Source of the DNA: Rikenella sp031549665
Lineage (GTDB): Bacteria > Bacteroidota > Bacteroidia > Bacteroidales > Rikenellaceae
Direction of reading: 5' to 3'
NCBI GenBank assembly: GCA_031549665.1
Contig: JAVBPJ010000004.1
Coordinates: 10,459 to 74,458, forward strand
Length of the DNA: 64,000 nt
Positions 41,326 to 48,487 of the stretch are shown here, piece after piece. The notes under the pieces were generated by a model. The model saw only the letters and a program-made list of their open reading frames with translations, was not told the origin of the DNA and made no database searches. Both the position numbers and the translations under genes were made by a program. The first letter of the stretch is position 1. Each line of letters opens with the position of its first letter.

Positions 41326-41897
41326 TGGTTCCAATGTATGCGGGTCGAGTCGTATTTTTCCTTGGGTTGGCTTTCGCCGTCTTCGTAGCCGAACGGGATC
41401 AGGGTCAGGGGTACGATGTTGTCGGGCAGGTTGAGCGCCTTGCGTACGGCGGCGATCCGGTCAGGGCCGGGATGCACGCCCGTCCATACGGTGGCGATGC
41501 CCAGGGACTGGGCGGCCAGCAGCAGGTTCTCTCCGGCCAGCGCGCAGTCGGTCTGCCACATGTAGGGCGAAACGGTGGTGTCGCCGCAAATGGCGACGGC
41601 ATGGGGGGCGGTGGCCAGCATGCCGGCGTAGGGAAGTTGGACTTGCAGGCTGTCCATGGCGGTGCGGTCGTTCACCACAACGAAGTGCCAGGGCCGGAGG
41701 TCCATACCCGAGGGGGCGGCCATGGCGGCGCGCAGCATCAGGTCGATGGTGTCGGCCGAAACGGTGCGGGGCGTGAATTTGCGGACGCTTCGCCGCGCGT
41801 GGATGGTTTCGAGGGTGGGGTTGGCGGGCGCGACAGAGGTCGAGGCGCAGGCGGTCAATAGGAGGGCCAGGGAGGCGCCGAAGATTTGTTTGGTCAT
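41319..41897 (-). CDS. Nitroreductase-family lipoprotein
   Basis: 192 aa from ATG at 41897. Unusual for this flavin-enzyme family, it has a lipoprotein signal peptide with lipobox LLTAC and Cys17, so it should be exported and lipid-anchored. The nitroreductase fold is clear: RRSVRKFTPRTVS (FMN phosphate site), APSGMDLRPWHFVVV, QTDCALAGENLLLAAQSLGI and LTLIPFGYEDGE. A substrate cannot be assigned. It heads the operon with folE and the PurF-like gene. Confidence 0.85.
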   Translation of the reverse strand: MTKQIFGASLALLLTACASTSVAPANPTLETIHARRSVRKFTPRTVSADTIDLMLRAAMAAPSGMDLRPWHFVVVNDRTAMDSLQVQLPYAGMLATAPHAVAICGDTTVSPYMWQTDCALAGENLLLAAQSLGIATVWTGVHPGPDRIAAVRKALNLPDNIVPLTLIPFGYEDGESQPKEKYDSTRIHWNQW

Positions 41898-41930
41898 GGC
41901 TGTATTCGTTTTGACAAACAATGGATGATG

Positions 41931-41938
41931 CAAAGGTA
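41931..41938 (-). promoter_or_regulatory. -7 element for the nitroreductase-folE-purF-like operon
   Basis: TACCTTTG on the minus strand, 33 nt before the ATG at 41897. Confidence 0.7.
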
Positions 41939-42044
41939 TTCATTTTATCGGGACGGAGATAGCCGATGCGATGCGTTTTTTCCGTTAAAAACGGGTGCGG
42001 GGGAAAAATGTAGTGTGAATCGAATAACAACAAGAAATATTCGC

Positions 42045-42052
42045 TACCTTTG
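42045..42052 (+). promoter_or_regulatory. -7 element for pckA
   Basis: TACCTTTG, giving a leader of about 70 nt that ends A-rich just before the ATG at 42129. Confidence 0.7.
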
Positions 42053-42128
42053 TAGGCCGTCTTCCGTCCGAGAAAGGCGAAAGACTTCACGGAACCCAAA
42101 TAATTAACAACATAAACACCTGAATACC

Positions 42129-43718
42129 ATGGCACTCGATCTGAGCAAGTACGGAATCACGGGCGTGAAAGAGATCGTTCACAACCCGTCGTACCAACAA
42201 CTTTTTGTGGACGAAACCGACCCGAAACTGGAAGGTTTCGAAAAAGGAACCCAAACCAACACCGGCGCGGTATGCGTTCGCACCGGCATCTTCACCGGCC
42301 GCTCGCCCAAAGACAAATACACCGTTCTGGACGACAGCACACGGAAAGATTTCTGGTTCGACGGAACCATCAACCGCTCGATGACCCCCGAAACTTTCGA
42401 CAAGCTCGAAGCGTTGGTGGTGAAACAGCTCTCGAACAAACAAAAACTCTACGTCGTAGACACCTACTGCGGCACGAACGCCGACACCCGCATGAAGGTG
42501 CGCTTCATCATGGAAGTGGCCTGGCAGGCGCACTTCGTAACCAACATGTTCATCCGTCCGTCGCACTACGAACTGGCCAACTACGGCGAACCCGACTTCG
42601 TGGTGATGAACGGCAGCAAATGCGTGAATCCCGACTGGAAAGAGATGGGGCTCAACTCCGAAAATTTCGTGGCCTTCAACCTGACCAAGAAACTGCAGGT
42701 GATCGGCGGTACCTGGTACGGCGGCGAAATGAAGAAAGGGATGTTCAGCGTGATGAACTACTACATGCCCCTGAAAGGGATCGCTTCGATGCACTGCTCG
42801 GCCAACGTGGGCGAGGCGGGCGACGTGGCGCTCTTCTTCGGCCTGTCGGGAACGGGTAAAACCACCCTGTCGGCCGACCCGAAACGCTACCTGATCGGCG
42901 ATGACGAACACGGCTGGGACGACCAGGGAGTGTTCAACTACGAAGGCGGTTGCTATGCCAAAACCATCAACCTGAGCGCCGAAAACGAACCCGACATCTG
43001 GCGGGCCATCAAACGCGACGCACTGTTGGAAAACGTAACCGTTGCGGCCGACGGAACCCCCGACTACGCCGACGGTTCGGTTACCGAAAACACCCGCGTT
43101 TCGTACCCGATCTACCACATCAACAAAATCGTGCTGCCCTCGAAAGCGGGCCACGCCAAAAAGATCATCTACCTGTCGGCTGACGCTTTCGGGGTATTGC
43201 CTCCGGTTTCGATCCTCGACGAACAACAGGCTCAGTACCACTTCCTGTGCGGCTACACGTCGAAACTGGCCGGTACCGAACGCGGCATCACCGAACCCAC
43301 TCCGTCGTTCTCGCCCGCATTCGGCGAAGCGTTCCTCACCGTCCACCCCACCATCTACGCCAAAGTACTGGCCGATAAGATGAAAAAACACGGCTGTACC
43401 GCCTACCTGGTGAACACCGGATGGAACGGAACTGGCAAACGGATCTCGATCAAGGATACCCGCGCCATCATCGACGCGATCATCGACGGTTCGATCGAAA
43501 AAGCGCCCCGCGTGCAGATTCCGATCCTGAACCTGACCGCTCCCAAGGCGTTGAACAACGTGTCGGAAGGCATCCTCGACCCGCGCGACACCTACAAGGA
43601 TGTTGCCGAGTGGGAAACCAAAGCCAAGAGCCTGGCCGCGAAATACATCGCCAACTTCGAACAGTACACCGATACTCCCGAAGGCAAGGCGCTGATCCCC
43701 GTAGGGCCGAAGCTGTAA
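42129..43718 (+). CDS. pckA: Phosphoenolpyruvate carboxykinase (ATP)
   Basis: 529 aa. Catalyses the PEP/oxaloacetate interconversion; in gut Bacteroidota it usually runs toward oxaloacetate, fixing CO2 on the way to succinate and propionate. Markers: RTGIFTGRSPKDKY near residue 55, FGLSGTGKTTLSADP (kinase-1 loop), DDEHGWDD, and NTGWNGTGKRIS near residue 440. Full-length, with a strong terminator downstream. Codon use and the A-rich leader suggest high expression. Confidence 0.97.
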   Translation: MALDLSKYGITGVKEIVHNPSYQQLFVDETDPKLEGFEKGTQTNTGAVCVRTGIFTGRSPKDKYTVLDDSTRKDFWFDGTINRSMTPETFDKLEALVVKQLSNKQKLYVVDTYCGTNADTRMKVRFIMEVAWQAHFVTNMFIRPSHYELANYGEPDFVVMNGSKCVNPDWKEMGLNSENFVAFNLTKKLQVIGGTWYGGEMKKGMFSVMNYYMPLKGIASMHCSANVGEAGDVALFFGLSGTGKTTLSADPKRYLIGDDEHGWDDQGVFNYEGGCYAKTINLSAENEPDIWRAIKRDALLENVTVAADGTPDYADGSVTENTRVSYPIYHINKIVLPSKAGHAKKIIYLSADAFGVLPPVSILDEQQAQYHFLCGYTSKLAGTERGITEPTPSFSPAFGEAFLTVHPTIYAKVLADKMKKHGCTAYLVNTGWNGTGKRISIKDTRAIIDAIIDGSIEKAPRVQIPILNLTAPKALNNVSEGILDPRDTYKDVAEWETKAKSLAAKYIANFEQYTDTPEGKALIPVGPKL

Positions 43719-43738
43719 TTCCTCTGAATTCTTTATGG

Positions 43739-43771
43739 AAAGGGGCCGTCCAAAAATTGGACGGCCCCTTT
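43739..43771 (+). terminator. Terminator after pckA
   Basis: A perfect 15-bp stem (43739-43753 with 43757-43771, loop AAA) followed by TGTTTT. Confidence 0.9.
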
Positions 43772-43899
43772 TGTTTTGGTTTCGGTGGATTGTATTGTGG
43801 CTTTGTTTGCGGTAAACGACCGTTTCTTGCCCGTCTTCGTACACCCCGGAAGCCTCTCAAGCGGGGAACGCTGTATTGGTCGCCCCTTGCCGGGCGTTG

Positions 43900-44343
43900 C
43901 TACAGCTCTTTCTTCAGGTAGACCATGTCGATAAGCTGTACGCCGTCTTCAAAGATCGGATGGTCGTAATTGTCTGTAAAAAAGTTCTTTATGCGGTGCG
44001 ATCTTTCAAATCCGCGACCCTGATAAAACGATAGGATTGCCGGGGTTTCGCCCGTCCCGACAAACATGGTTTTGTGGAGTGGTTTGTAAAAATCAGAGAC
44101 GAACCCTATCAATGCCGTTCCGTATCCTTTGCCTTGGTCGTTCGTATGTGTCGCTATGTTTTTTAATTCGCAGGTGCCGTCACCCGTCGAAACCACGACG
44201 CAAACGCTCTTCAGATCGTCGTCGTACAGCGCAAACATATCTCCGTCGGCCAAATATCGGTCGATCATCTCCTCTTGTTCGTCTGCCAGCAGCAACAGGT
44301 CGAGGAAGCGTTTTTTATCGCTCGTGATCCGTTCTATTTTCAA
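43900..44343 (-). CDS. GNAT family N-acetyltransferase
   Basis: 147 aa. Acetyl-CoA site visible as NIATHTNDQGKGYGTALIGFV near residues 62-82 (the Q/RxxGxG/A motif is QGKGYG) and a C-terminal SFYQGRGFERSHRIKNFF. Substrate unknown. Its GC content (about 46-48%) is well below that of the neighbouring genes (about 60%), which suggests later acquisition. No TAnnTTTG site is obvious upstream. Confidence 0.85.
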   Translation of the reverse strand: MKIERITSDKKRFLDLLLLADEQEEMIDRYLADGDMFALYDDDLKSVCVVVSTGDGTCELKNIATHTNDQGKGYGTALIGFVSDFYKPLHKTMFVGTGETPAILSFYQGRGFERSHRIKNFFTDNYDHPIFEDGVQLIDMVYLKKEL

Positions 44344-44398
44344 GCCGGTGTCGGTTTGGATTTTTGTACTTCGTCAGTCCGGTCGGGGATGAAAACCG

Positions 44399-45265
44399 TC
44401 AAACCTGACGGATGACGGCCTCTTTCCGGTCGATGTAGTTGGGGAAGAGGAAAGCAGGCACGCCCATGCCCATGCCGGCGCGGATCACGTCGCCCTCGGG
44501 AAGACCCAGGACGCGGGTGAGCCGTTCGGCCTTGCCCATTTTCAGGGCCCGCAGCACAAAACCGGTGTAAAATTGCGATATGCCGAGGCTTTCGGCCATC
44601 AGCGAGGCGTTTTGGTAGGCGAGGTTCGCGTCCTCGGTCCCGTAATTGCTTCCGGCGGGGCCGTGGATGAAAAGCACGGCCGAGGCTCCGCGCAGAATCA
44701 GGTCGCCCCCCTGCTCGCGCTCTTGCTTCATGGCCCGGAAACGGGGGACATAGCGGTAAATTTCGGGCAGGATCGGCTTGAGCAGCGGCTGTACCAGCGG
44801 GTGGGTCAGCTTTTTGAGCAGCGACTCGAAGGTGTCGATGGTGTAGGTGCGGATCAGATCGACCTTCGCGGGATCGGTTACCAGCGTAAAACGTACCTGT
44901 TGGGCGTTGCTTGCGGTGGGGGCGCGGTGAGCGGCCTCGAGAATCAGGGTCAGCTTGCCCGAGGGGATCACCTCGCGGCTGAAGGCGCGGTTCGAGCGAC
45001 GGCTGCGCATCAGCAGCATCAGCGATTCGGGCGAGGGGAGCGCCTTGCGGTCGATGGGATGCACCCGTTCGGGCGGAAAATCGGCGTGGTCGACCGCGTC
45101 GGTAGGACAAACCCCGGCGCAGTGGCCGCAAACAATGCAGCTTTCGATGTTGTGAAGCTCGATGTCGGCCTTGGGGGCCGGCTGAACGAAAATGCCCGAG
45201 GGGCAAACCCGGGCGCAATGGCCGCAACGGATGCAGCGGTCGGTGCGAATTTGAATGGTGGTCAT
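44399..45265 (-). CDS. Nitroreductase with N-terminal 2x[4Fe-4S] ferredoxin domain
   Basis: 288 aa from ATG at 45265. Residues 1-60 hold two ferredoxin clusters, CIRCGHCARVCP and CIVCGHCAGVCP. The rest is a nitroreductase domain beginning MRSRRSNRAFSREVI, with HRAPTASNAQQVRF and GLPEGDVIRAGMGMG. Reduced ferredoxin may feed the flavin directly. Such fusions are common in anaerobes; the electron acceptor is unknown. Cytoplasmic, apparently monocistronic. Confidence 0.9.
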   Translation of the reverse strand: MTTIQIRTDRCIRCGHCARVCPSGIFVQPAPKADIELHNIESCIVCGHCAGVCPTDAVDHADFPPERVHPIDRKALPSPESLMLLMRSRRSNRAFSREVIPSGKLTLILEAAHRAPTASNAQQVRFTLVTDPAKVDLIRTYTIDTFESLLKKLTHPLVQPLLKPILPEIYRYVPRFRAMKQEREQGGDLILRGASAVLFIHGPAGSNYGTEDANLAYQNASLMAESLGISQFYTGFVLRALKMGKAERLTRVLGLPEGDVIRAGMGMGVPAFLFPNYIDRKEAVIRQV

Positions 45266-45297
45266 GGTCTGCAAGGGGGATTAACTGACATGAATCC

Positions 45298-45305
45298 CAA
45301 AGGTA
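45298..45305 (-). promoter_or_regulatory. -7 element for the ferredoxin-nitroreductase gene
   Basis: TACCTTTG on the minus strand, 32 nt before the ATG at 45265. Confidence 0.7.
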
Positions 45306-45434
45306 ATAAAAATCGTGTTCGGTGGTGTCGCAGGGCAGGGGTGTCCGGCGCTTTTTCCGGAGGTGCCGGATCGCCCCAGGTCAGAGGTAAATCATTAAAA
45401 ACGAGGGAGTGGTACATCGAGCCGAAATTTGAGA

Positions 45435-45442
45435 TACCTTTG
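45435..45442 (+). promoter_or_regulatory. -7 element for the lipoprotein at 45475
   Basis: TACCTTTG, giving a leader of about 28 nt. Confidence 0.7.
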
Positions 45443-45474
45443 TTGCAGTATTTAACCACTAAAACCAGATACGA

Positions 45475-46044
45475 ATGAAAAAAGTTCTCTTCTCTCTGTT
45501 GGCCGCCGTCGTTCTTTGCGCCTGCGGAAAACCCGAACCCAAACAAATGATGGGCTTCATTGCCGATGCTTCGATGAACACGGTGGTTGTGAAAGCGCTT
45601 ACCAGCGATTCGACCTACGTTTTCTCGACGATGGACGCCGACAAAACCGACGCGAACGGCCTGTTGATCGGTTCGCCCGTGATCGTTGAGTACACCGGCG
45701 AGTTGCAGGAAGTTACTCCGGCCACCAAGGTATCGGCCGACGCCACCTATTCCAAAGCGGTGGGCCGCTGGTTGATGCCCGACCCGAACGCTCCCGGCGT
45801 CGATTCGATGAAGATGGGGATCAACCTGGAAGTAGAGGGAGTTGCCTCGTCGGTGAATATGGCCACGCTGGTGTATCAGTCGTGGGAGCTGCAAGGCCCC
45901 GAAAACGCGCTGATTCTGCACTGCCAAAGCCTCGGTAACGGACAAACGATCGACTGCACCGAAAACGCCGTGATCAGCGAAAAAGACGGCAAGCTCTACC
46001 TGAGCATCGAAGGCACCGACGTGGTGTACGAAAAGGCCGAGTAA
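45475..46044 (+). CDS. Lipocalin-like lipoprotein
   Basis: 189 aa with lipobox VLCAC and lipidated Cys17. The mature part is beta-rich in two halves: MMGFIADASMNTVVVKALTS with GSPVIVEYTGEL, and a later SWELQGPENALILHCQSLGN ending in EGTDVVYEKAE. The second half resembles the lipocalin-like domain of Bacteroidota lipoproteins (WxLxGxxxxLxL pattern). Function unknown; likely surface or periplasmic. Confidence 0.75.
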   Translation: MKKVLFSLLAAVVLCACGKPEPKQMMGFIADASMNTVVVKALTSDSTYVFSTMDADKTDANGLLIGSPVIVEYTGELQEVTPATKVSADATYSKAVGRWLMPDPNAPGVDSMKMGINLEVEGVASSVNMATLVYQSWELQGPENALILHCQSLGNGQTIDCTENAVISEKDGKLYLSIEGTDVVYEKAE

Positions 46045-46120
46045 CCGACGCTTCTTTCCGCGCCCCCTTCGGCCTTGCCGCCGAAAGCCTTTGCAGCGAC
46101 CAAGTCGCACCGCCCTGATG

Positions 46121-46154
46121 AATCGAGGCCGCCCCGTTAAGGGCGGCCTCGATT
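46121..46154. repeat. Hairpin repeat, copy 1 (probable terminator of the lipoprotein gene)
   Basis: A 14-bp stem with loop CGTTAA. The 28-nt core (46124-46151) is the exact reverse complement of the core at 47125-47152. U-tract on the + strand is weak (ATTTG). Confidence 0.7.
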
Positions 46155-46351
46155 TGTGCGGCCCGGTTCTTTTGCCCGGCCGCATCAACGGGATGTTCGT
46201 AAGGCCCGAACGAATAGATCCCCTATGATTTGAGTGTTACGCAGAAAAACAGCGTGGGGTAGTTACGCTGTCTATGGTGTCCCGTGGTTTACATTGCAGA
46301 GCTAACGGCGTCGTTTTTGTGTCGCAGCACAGTTGCCGCACCAAACGAAAA

Positions 46352-46377
46352 CCGGGATGCGCGAAAGCGCATCCCGG
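46352..46377 (-). terminator. Terminator of the HdeD-like gene
   Basis: A perfect 11-bp stem with a GAAA/TTTC tetraloop (46352-46362 with 46367-46377); on the minus strand it is followed by TTTTCGTTT. Confidence 0.8.
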
Positions 46378-46401
46378 CCCGTGCAGGATGATTACCCTTT
46401 C

Positions 46402-46974
46402 CTACGGTTGGATGTGTTCGCCGATTTTTTTAAGCTTCAGGGCCAGCGAAATGCGGAAGATGCCGATAAACAGGAACGAAAATGCGGTCATATAAACGGC
46501 CAGGAACGCTCCGGTAAAAGGCGACCATATGATGAATATGGCAGAGATCACAGCCAGGATGCCAAGCGTCAGGTACCAGCCCCAGCCCTTGACTCCCATG
46601 CCGCTCAGGTCGAACGAAAAGCCCATTGTCGAAAAGCCGCGGAACATGAGCCAGAACGCTATGATGTAAGGGATAATGATGGCCGTCAGTCCGGGATGGC
46701 TAATCAGGTAGGCGCCCAGCAGCAGGTCGATGATGCCTCCGATCAGGTACCATCCCCATCCGTGAAGACGTTTGCTGTTCGAAGCCGCGAAAGCGATCTC
46801 GAACAGCCCGCTCACAAACATGAATACGCTGACAAAGAGAACGAGCGCCTCGTACGTCGCCACCGGGGCGACCATCATCCAGAGCGCTGCAATGACAAAC
46901 AAAATGCCCAAAAGCAACGAGATCCACCAGTTGCGTACAGAGGACATGACCGATTCTGTGATTGGATTTTTCAT
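46402..46974 (-). CDS. HdeD-like (DUF308) membrane protein
   Basis: 190 aa with six predicted transmembrane helices arranged as DUF308 repeats (WISLLLGILFVIAALWMM, GWGWYLIGGIIDLLLGAYL, GWGWYLTLGILAVISAIF). HdeD of E. coli is linked to acid resistance; most homologues are of unknown role. GC content is near 50%, below the window average. A TACATTAG site (one mismatch to TAnnTTTG) lies about 30 nt upstream. Confidence 0.85.
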   Translation of the reverse strand: MKNPITESVMSSVRNWWISLLLGILFVIAALWMMVAPVATYEALVLFVSVFMFVSGLFEIAFAASNSKRLHGWGWYLIGGIIDLLLGAYLISHPGLTAIIIPYIIAFWLMFRGFSTMGFSFDLSGMGVKGWGWYLTLGILAVISAIFIIWSPFTGAFLAVYMTAFSFLFIGIFRISLALKLKKIGEHIQP

Positions 46975-47124
46975 GGGAATAAGATTTAGTTAGACACCAC
47001 TAATGTACGACATAAATCGCGCCATTGTTTTTCCGGGGTACGATTTATCCCGAGGGGGAGCATGAAAAATCCGGTTTCTCCAGCTTTTTACGTACGGGAA
47101 GCGCGTATCGAAGCCCCCAATGAT

Positions 47125-47152
47125 CGAGGCCGCCCTTAACGGGGCGGCCTCG
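47125..47152. repeat. Hairpin repeat, copy 2, inverted relative to copy 1
   Basis: 11-bp stem (47125-47135 with 47142-47152) with loop TTAACG, the exact reverse complement of the copy-1 core. It lies 57 nt downstream of the outer-membrane protein gene stop (minus strand) and may terminate it. Confidence 0.7.
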
Positions 47153-47208
47153 TAGATGGCAAGGGAAGCGACGGGATGACGATTCCTGTTGCGTGTTCTG
47201 CCCCGGCG

Positions 47209-47844
47209 CTAAAACTTTACGAAAAATCCCAGGTGGACCAGCCCCTTGTATCCGTAGCCAAATTCCAAGTTGAAGCCCGCGTTGTGGCCCACCTGCATAC
47301 ATAGCGGCGATAGCTGAGCGCCCAGGTACAGGTTGGTTTCTTTCTCTGATTCGCCGTCGACCGTAAGCTTTTGGCTGTCCAAAAGCAGGCCGATCCCGAT
47401 AAAGCCGTACAGTTTGAATTTTTTGTGGTTGACGTACCTGTACTCCGCCTCGGCGGGTGCAAGGGTGAAGTGGTTGTTTATTACGTTCCCGGTGCCGCCT
47501 CCGTCAACCTCGAGGTCCGACCTCATGTTGCCGTAGGTGAACGATCCGCCGATCAGGAAACGCTCCCTCAGCGCGTATCGATAAGTTACGTTGTAGTTTC
47601 CGGACAATCTGTCGTTCACCGTGGAGTATATCCCTGCGTTCGTACCGGAGAATACGATCGCGTCGAAACCATCCGAAAGATCGCTCCCACTCCAGCCGCC
47701 GATACCGCCCCTGATTTCGTGCCTTTTGACCGTTTCGGCAGGGGTGTTGGTTTGGGCCAGGGAGGTTGGGCAGCTGAAGAGCGCCGCCGACAGCGCGAAT
47801 AGGATCGCAAATGTTTTCGGATTGAGCAACTCGATCGATTTCAT
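47209..47844 (-). CDS. Outer-membrane beta-barrel protein
   Basis: 211 aa with signal peptide (hydrophobic 12-27, cleavage near SLAQT). The mature chain alternates beta strands (GNYNVTYRYALRERFLIGGS, NNHFTLAPAEAEYRYVNHKK, GAQLSPLCMQVGHNAGFNLE) and ends in GLVHLGFFVKF; a C-terminal Phe is the usual outer-membrane insertion signal. Probably an 8-stranded barrel; no substrate is known. GC near 49%. Confidence 0.8.
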   Translation of the reverse strand: MKSIELLNPKTFAILFALSAALFSCPTSLAQTNTPAETVKRHEIRGGIGGWSGSDLSDGFDAIVFSGTNAGIYSTVNDRLSGNYNVTYRYALRERFLIGGSFTYGNMRSDLEVDGGGTGNVINNHFTLAPAEAEYRYVNHKKFKLYGFIGIGLLLDSQKLTVDGESEKETNLYLGAQLSPLCMQVGHNAGFNLEFGYGYKGLVHLGFFVKF

Positions 47845-47959
47845 GGTGGTGGATTGGGCGGTTTTGGGATGAAAAATCGTCGGATGTTTTGTTTTCAGGC
47901 CTTCCCCGTCGTCGGCCTGCCATGCGGGAAAAGTAACAGGGGGTTGCGGAAAATTGTTC

Positions 47960-47967
47960 CAAAGGTA
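47960..47967 (-). promoter_or_regulatory. -7 element for the beta-barrel protein gene
   Basis: TACCTTTG on the minus strand; leader of about 110 nt before the ATG at 47844. Confidence 0.6.
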
Positions 47968-48056
47968 ACGAAAAAAGTCGCCATAATAGCTTTTGTATTA
48001 TTATATGACAGAGGATTTTTTCGTTTGCAGGAAACGGATGGGGGAGAATTAGAAAA

Positions 48057-48099
48057 GAAAAAGGTTAACTGCCTATTTGTCAGACAATTAACCTTTCTT
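48057..48099 (-). terminator. Terminator of tRNA-Phe
   Basis: On the minus strand, AAAGGTTAA (48096-48088) pairs with TTAACCTTT (48068-48060), then TTCTTTTC. It begins about 9 nt after the tRNA 3' end. Confidence 0.8.
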
Positions 48100-48104
48100 A
48101 AAAG

Positions 48105-48177
<73 letters not shown>

Positions 48178-48487
48178 GGGGCTTTTGTGGGTGCAAAGGT
48201 AGTGCGAAAAAGCGCCAATTCCAAACCTTGGGTCGAGTTTTTTCGGGGAATCTGTTCGGAAAATAGCCTCAACGGAAACGGTTCGAGCGGGAACGCACCC
48301 AAAGCCAACGCCTTGCGGGACGCTCCCGCTGCACGGGTGCGCCGAAGGAGGTCATAAAAAAAGGCTCTCCAAAAACGGATCGTACAAAGCACTGTCTCTG
48401 AAAGATGCGCCGGGAAACAGCGCCAAGAGCCGTGGCATGGGCGCCTGCGGCGTCGAAAACAATCCCAAAACAAGGTATCTTTGCGGC
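48178..48487. other. 310-nt region between tRNA-Phe and metH
   Basis: Holds the tRNA promoter element TACCTTTG (48194-48201, minus strand), one outlying copy of the GGAG-N16-CTCC repeat seen in metH (48347-48370), a possible long-range stem GGCTCT/AGAGCC (48363-48368 with 48426-48431) and the metH promoter (48476-48483). A cobalamin or SAM riboswitch was looked for and not recognised. Confidence 0.5.
48476..48483 (+). promoter_or_regulatory. -7 element for metH
   Basis: TATCTTTG, four bases before the ATG at 48488; this fixes the start and predicts a leaderless mRNA. An upstream in-frame ATG at 48437 would lie before the promoter. Confidence 0.7.

Larger units (their letters stand above)
46045..46401. 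other. 357-nt intergenic region with several hairpins and no gene
   Basis: Contains the 14-bp hairpin at 46121-46154, a second GC hairpin just after it (TGCGGCC 46157-46163 with GGCCGCA 46178-46184), a 7-bp stem ACAGCGT/ACGCTGT at 46249-46271 and the terminator at 46352-46377. Open frames here lack coding character and overlap these structures. Confidence 0.6.

Noticed and set aside
46274..46495. A 73-codon frame on the + strand between the lipoprotein and HdeD-like genes
   Set aside because: It runs through a terminator hairpin and into the antisense of the HdeD-like gene; no coding signal.
48178..48487. A cobalamin or SAM riboswitch upstream of metH
   Set aside because: The conserved cobalamin core and SAM-type junction sequences were not found, and the promoter lies four bases before the start codon, leaving no room in the mRNA.
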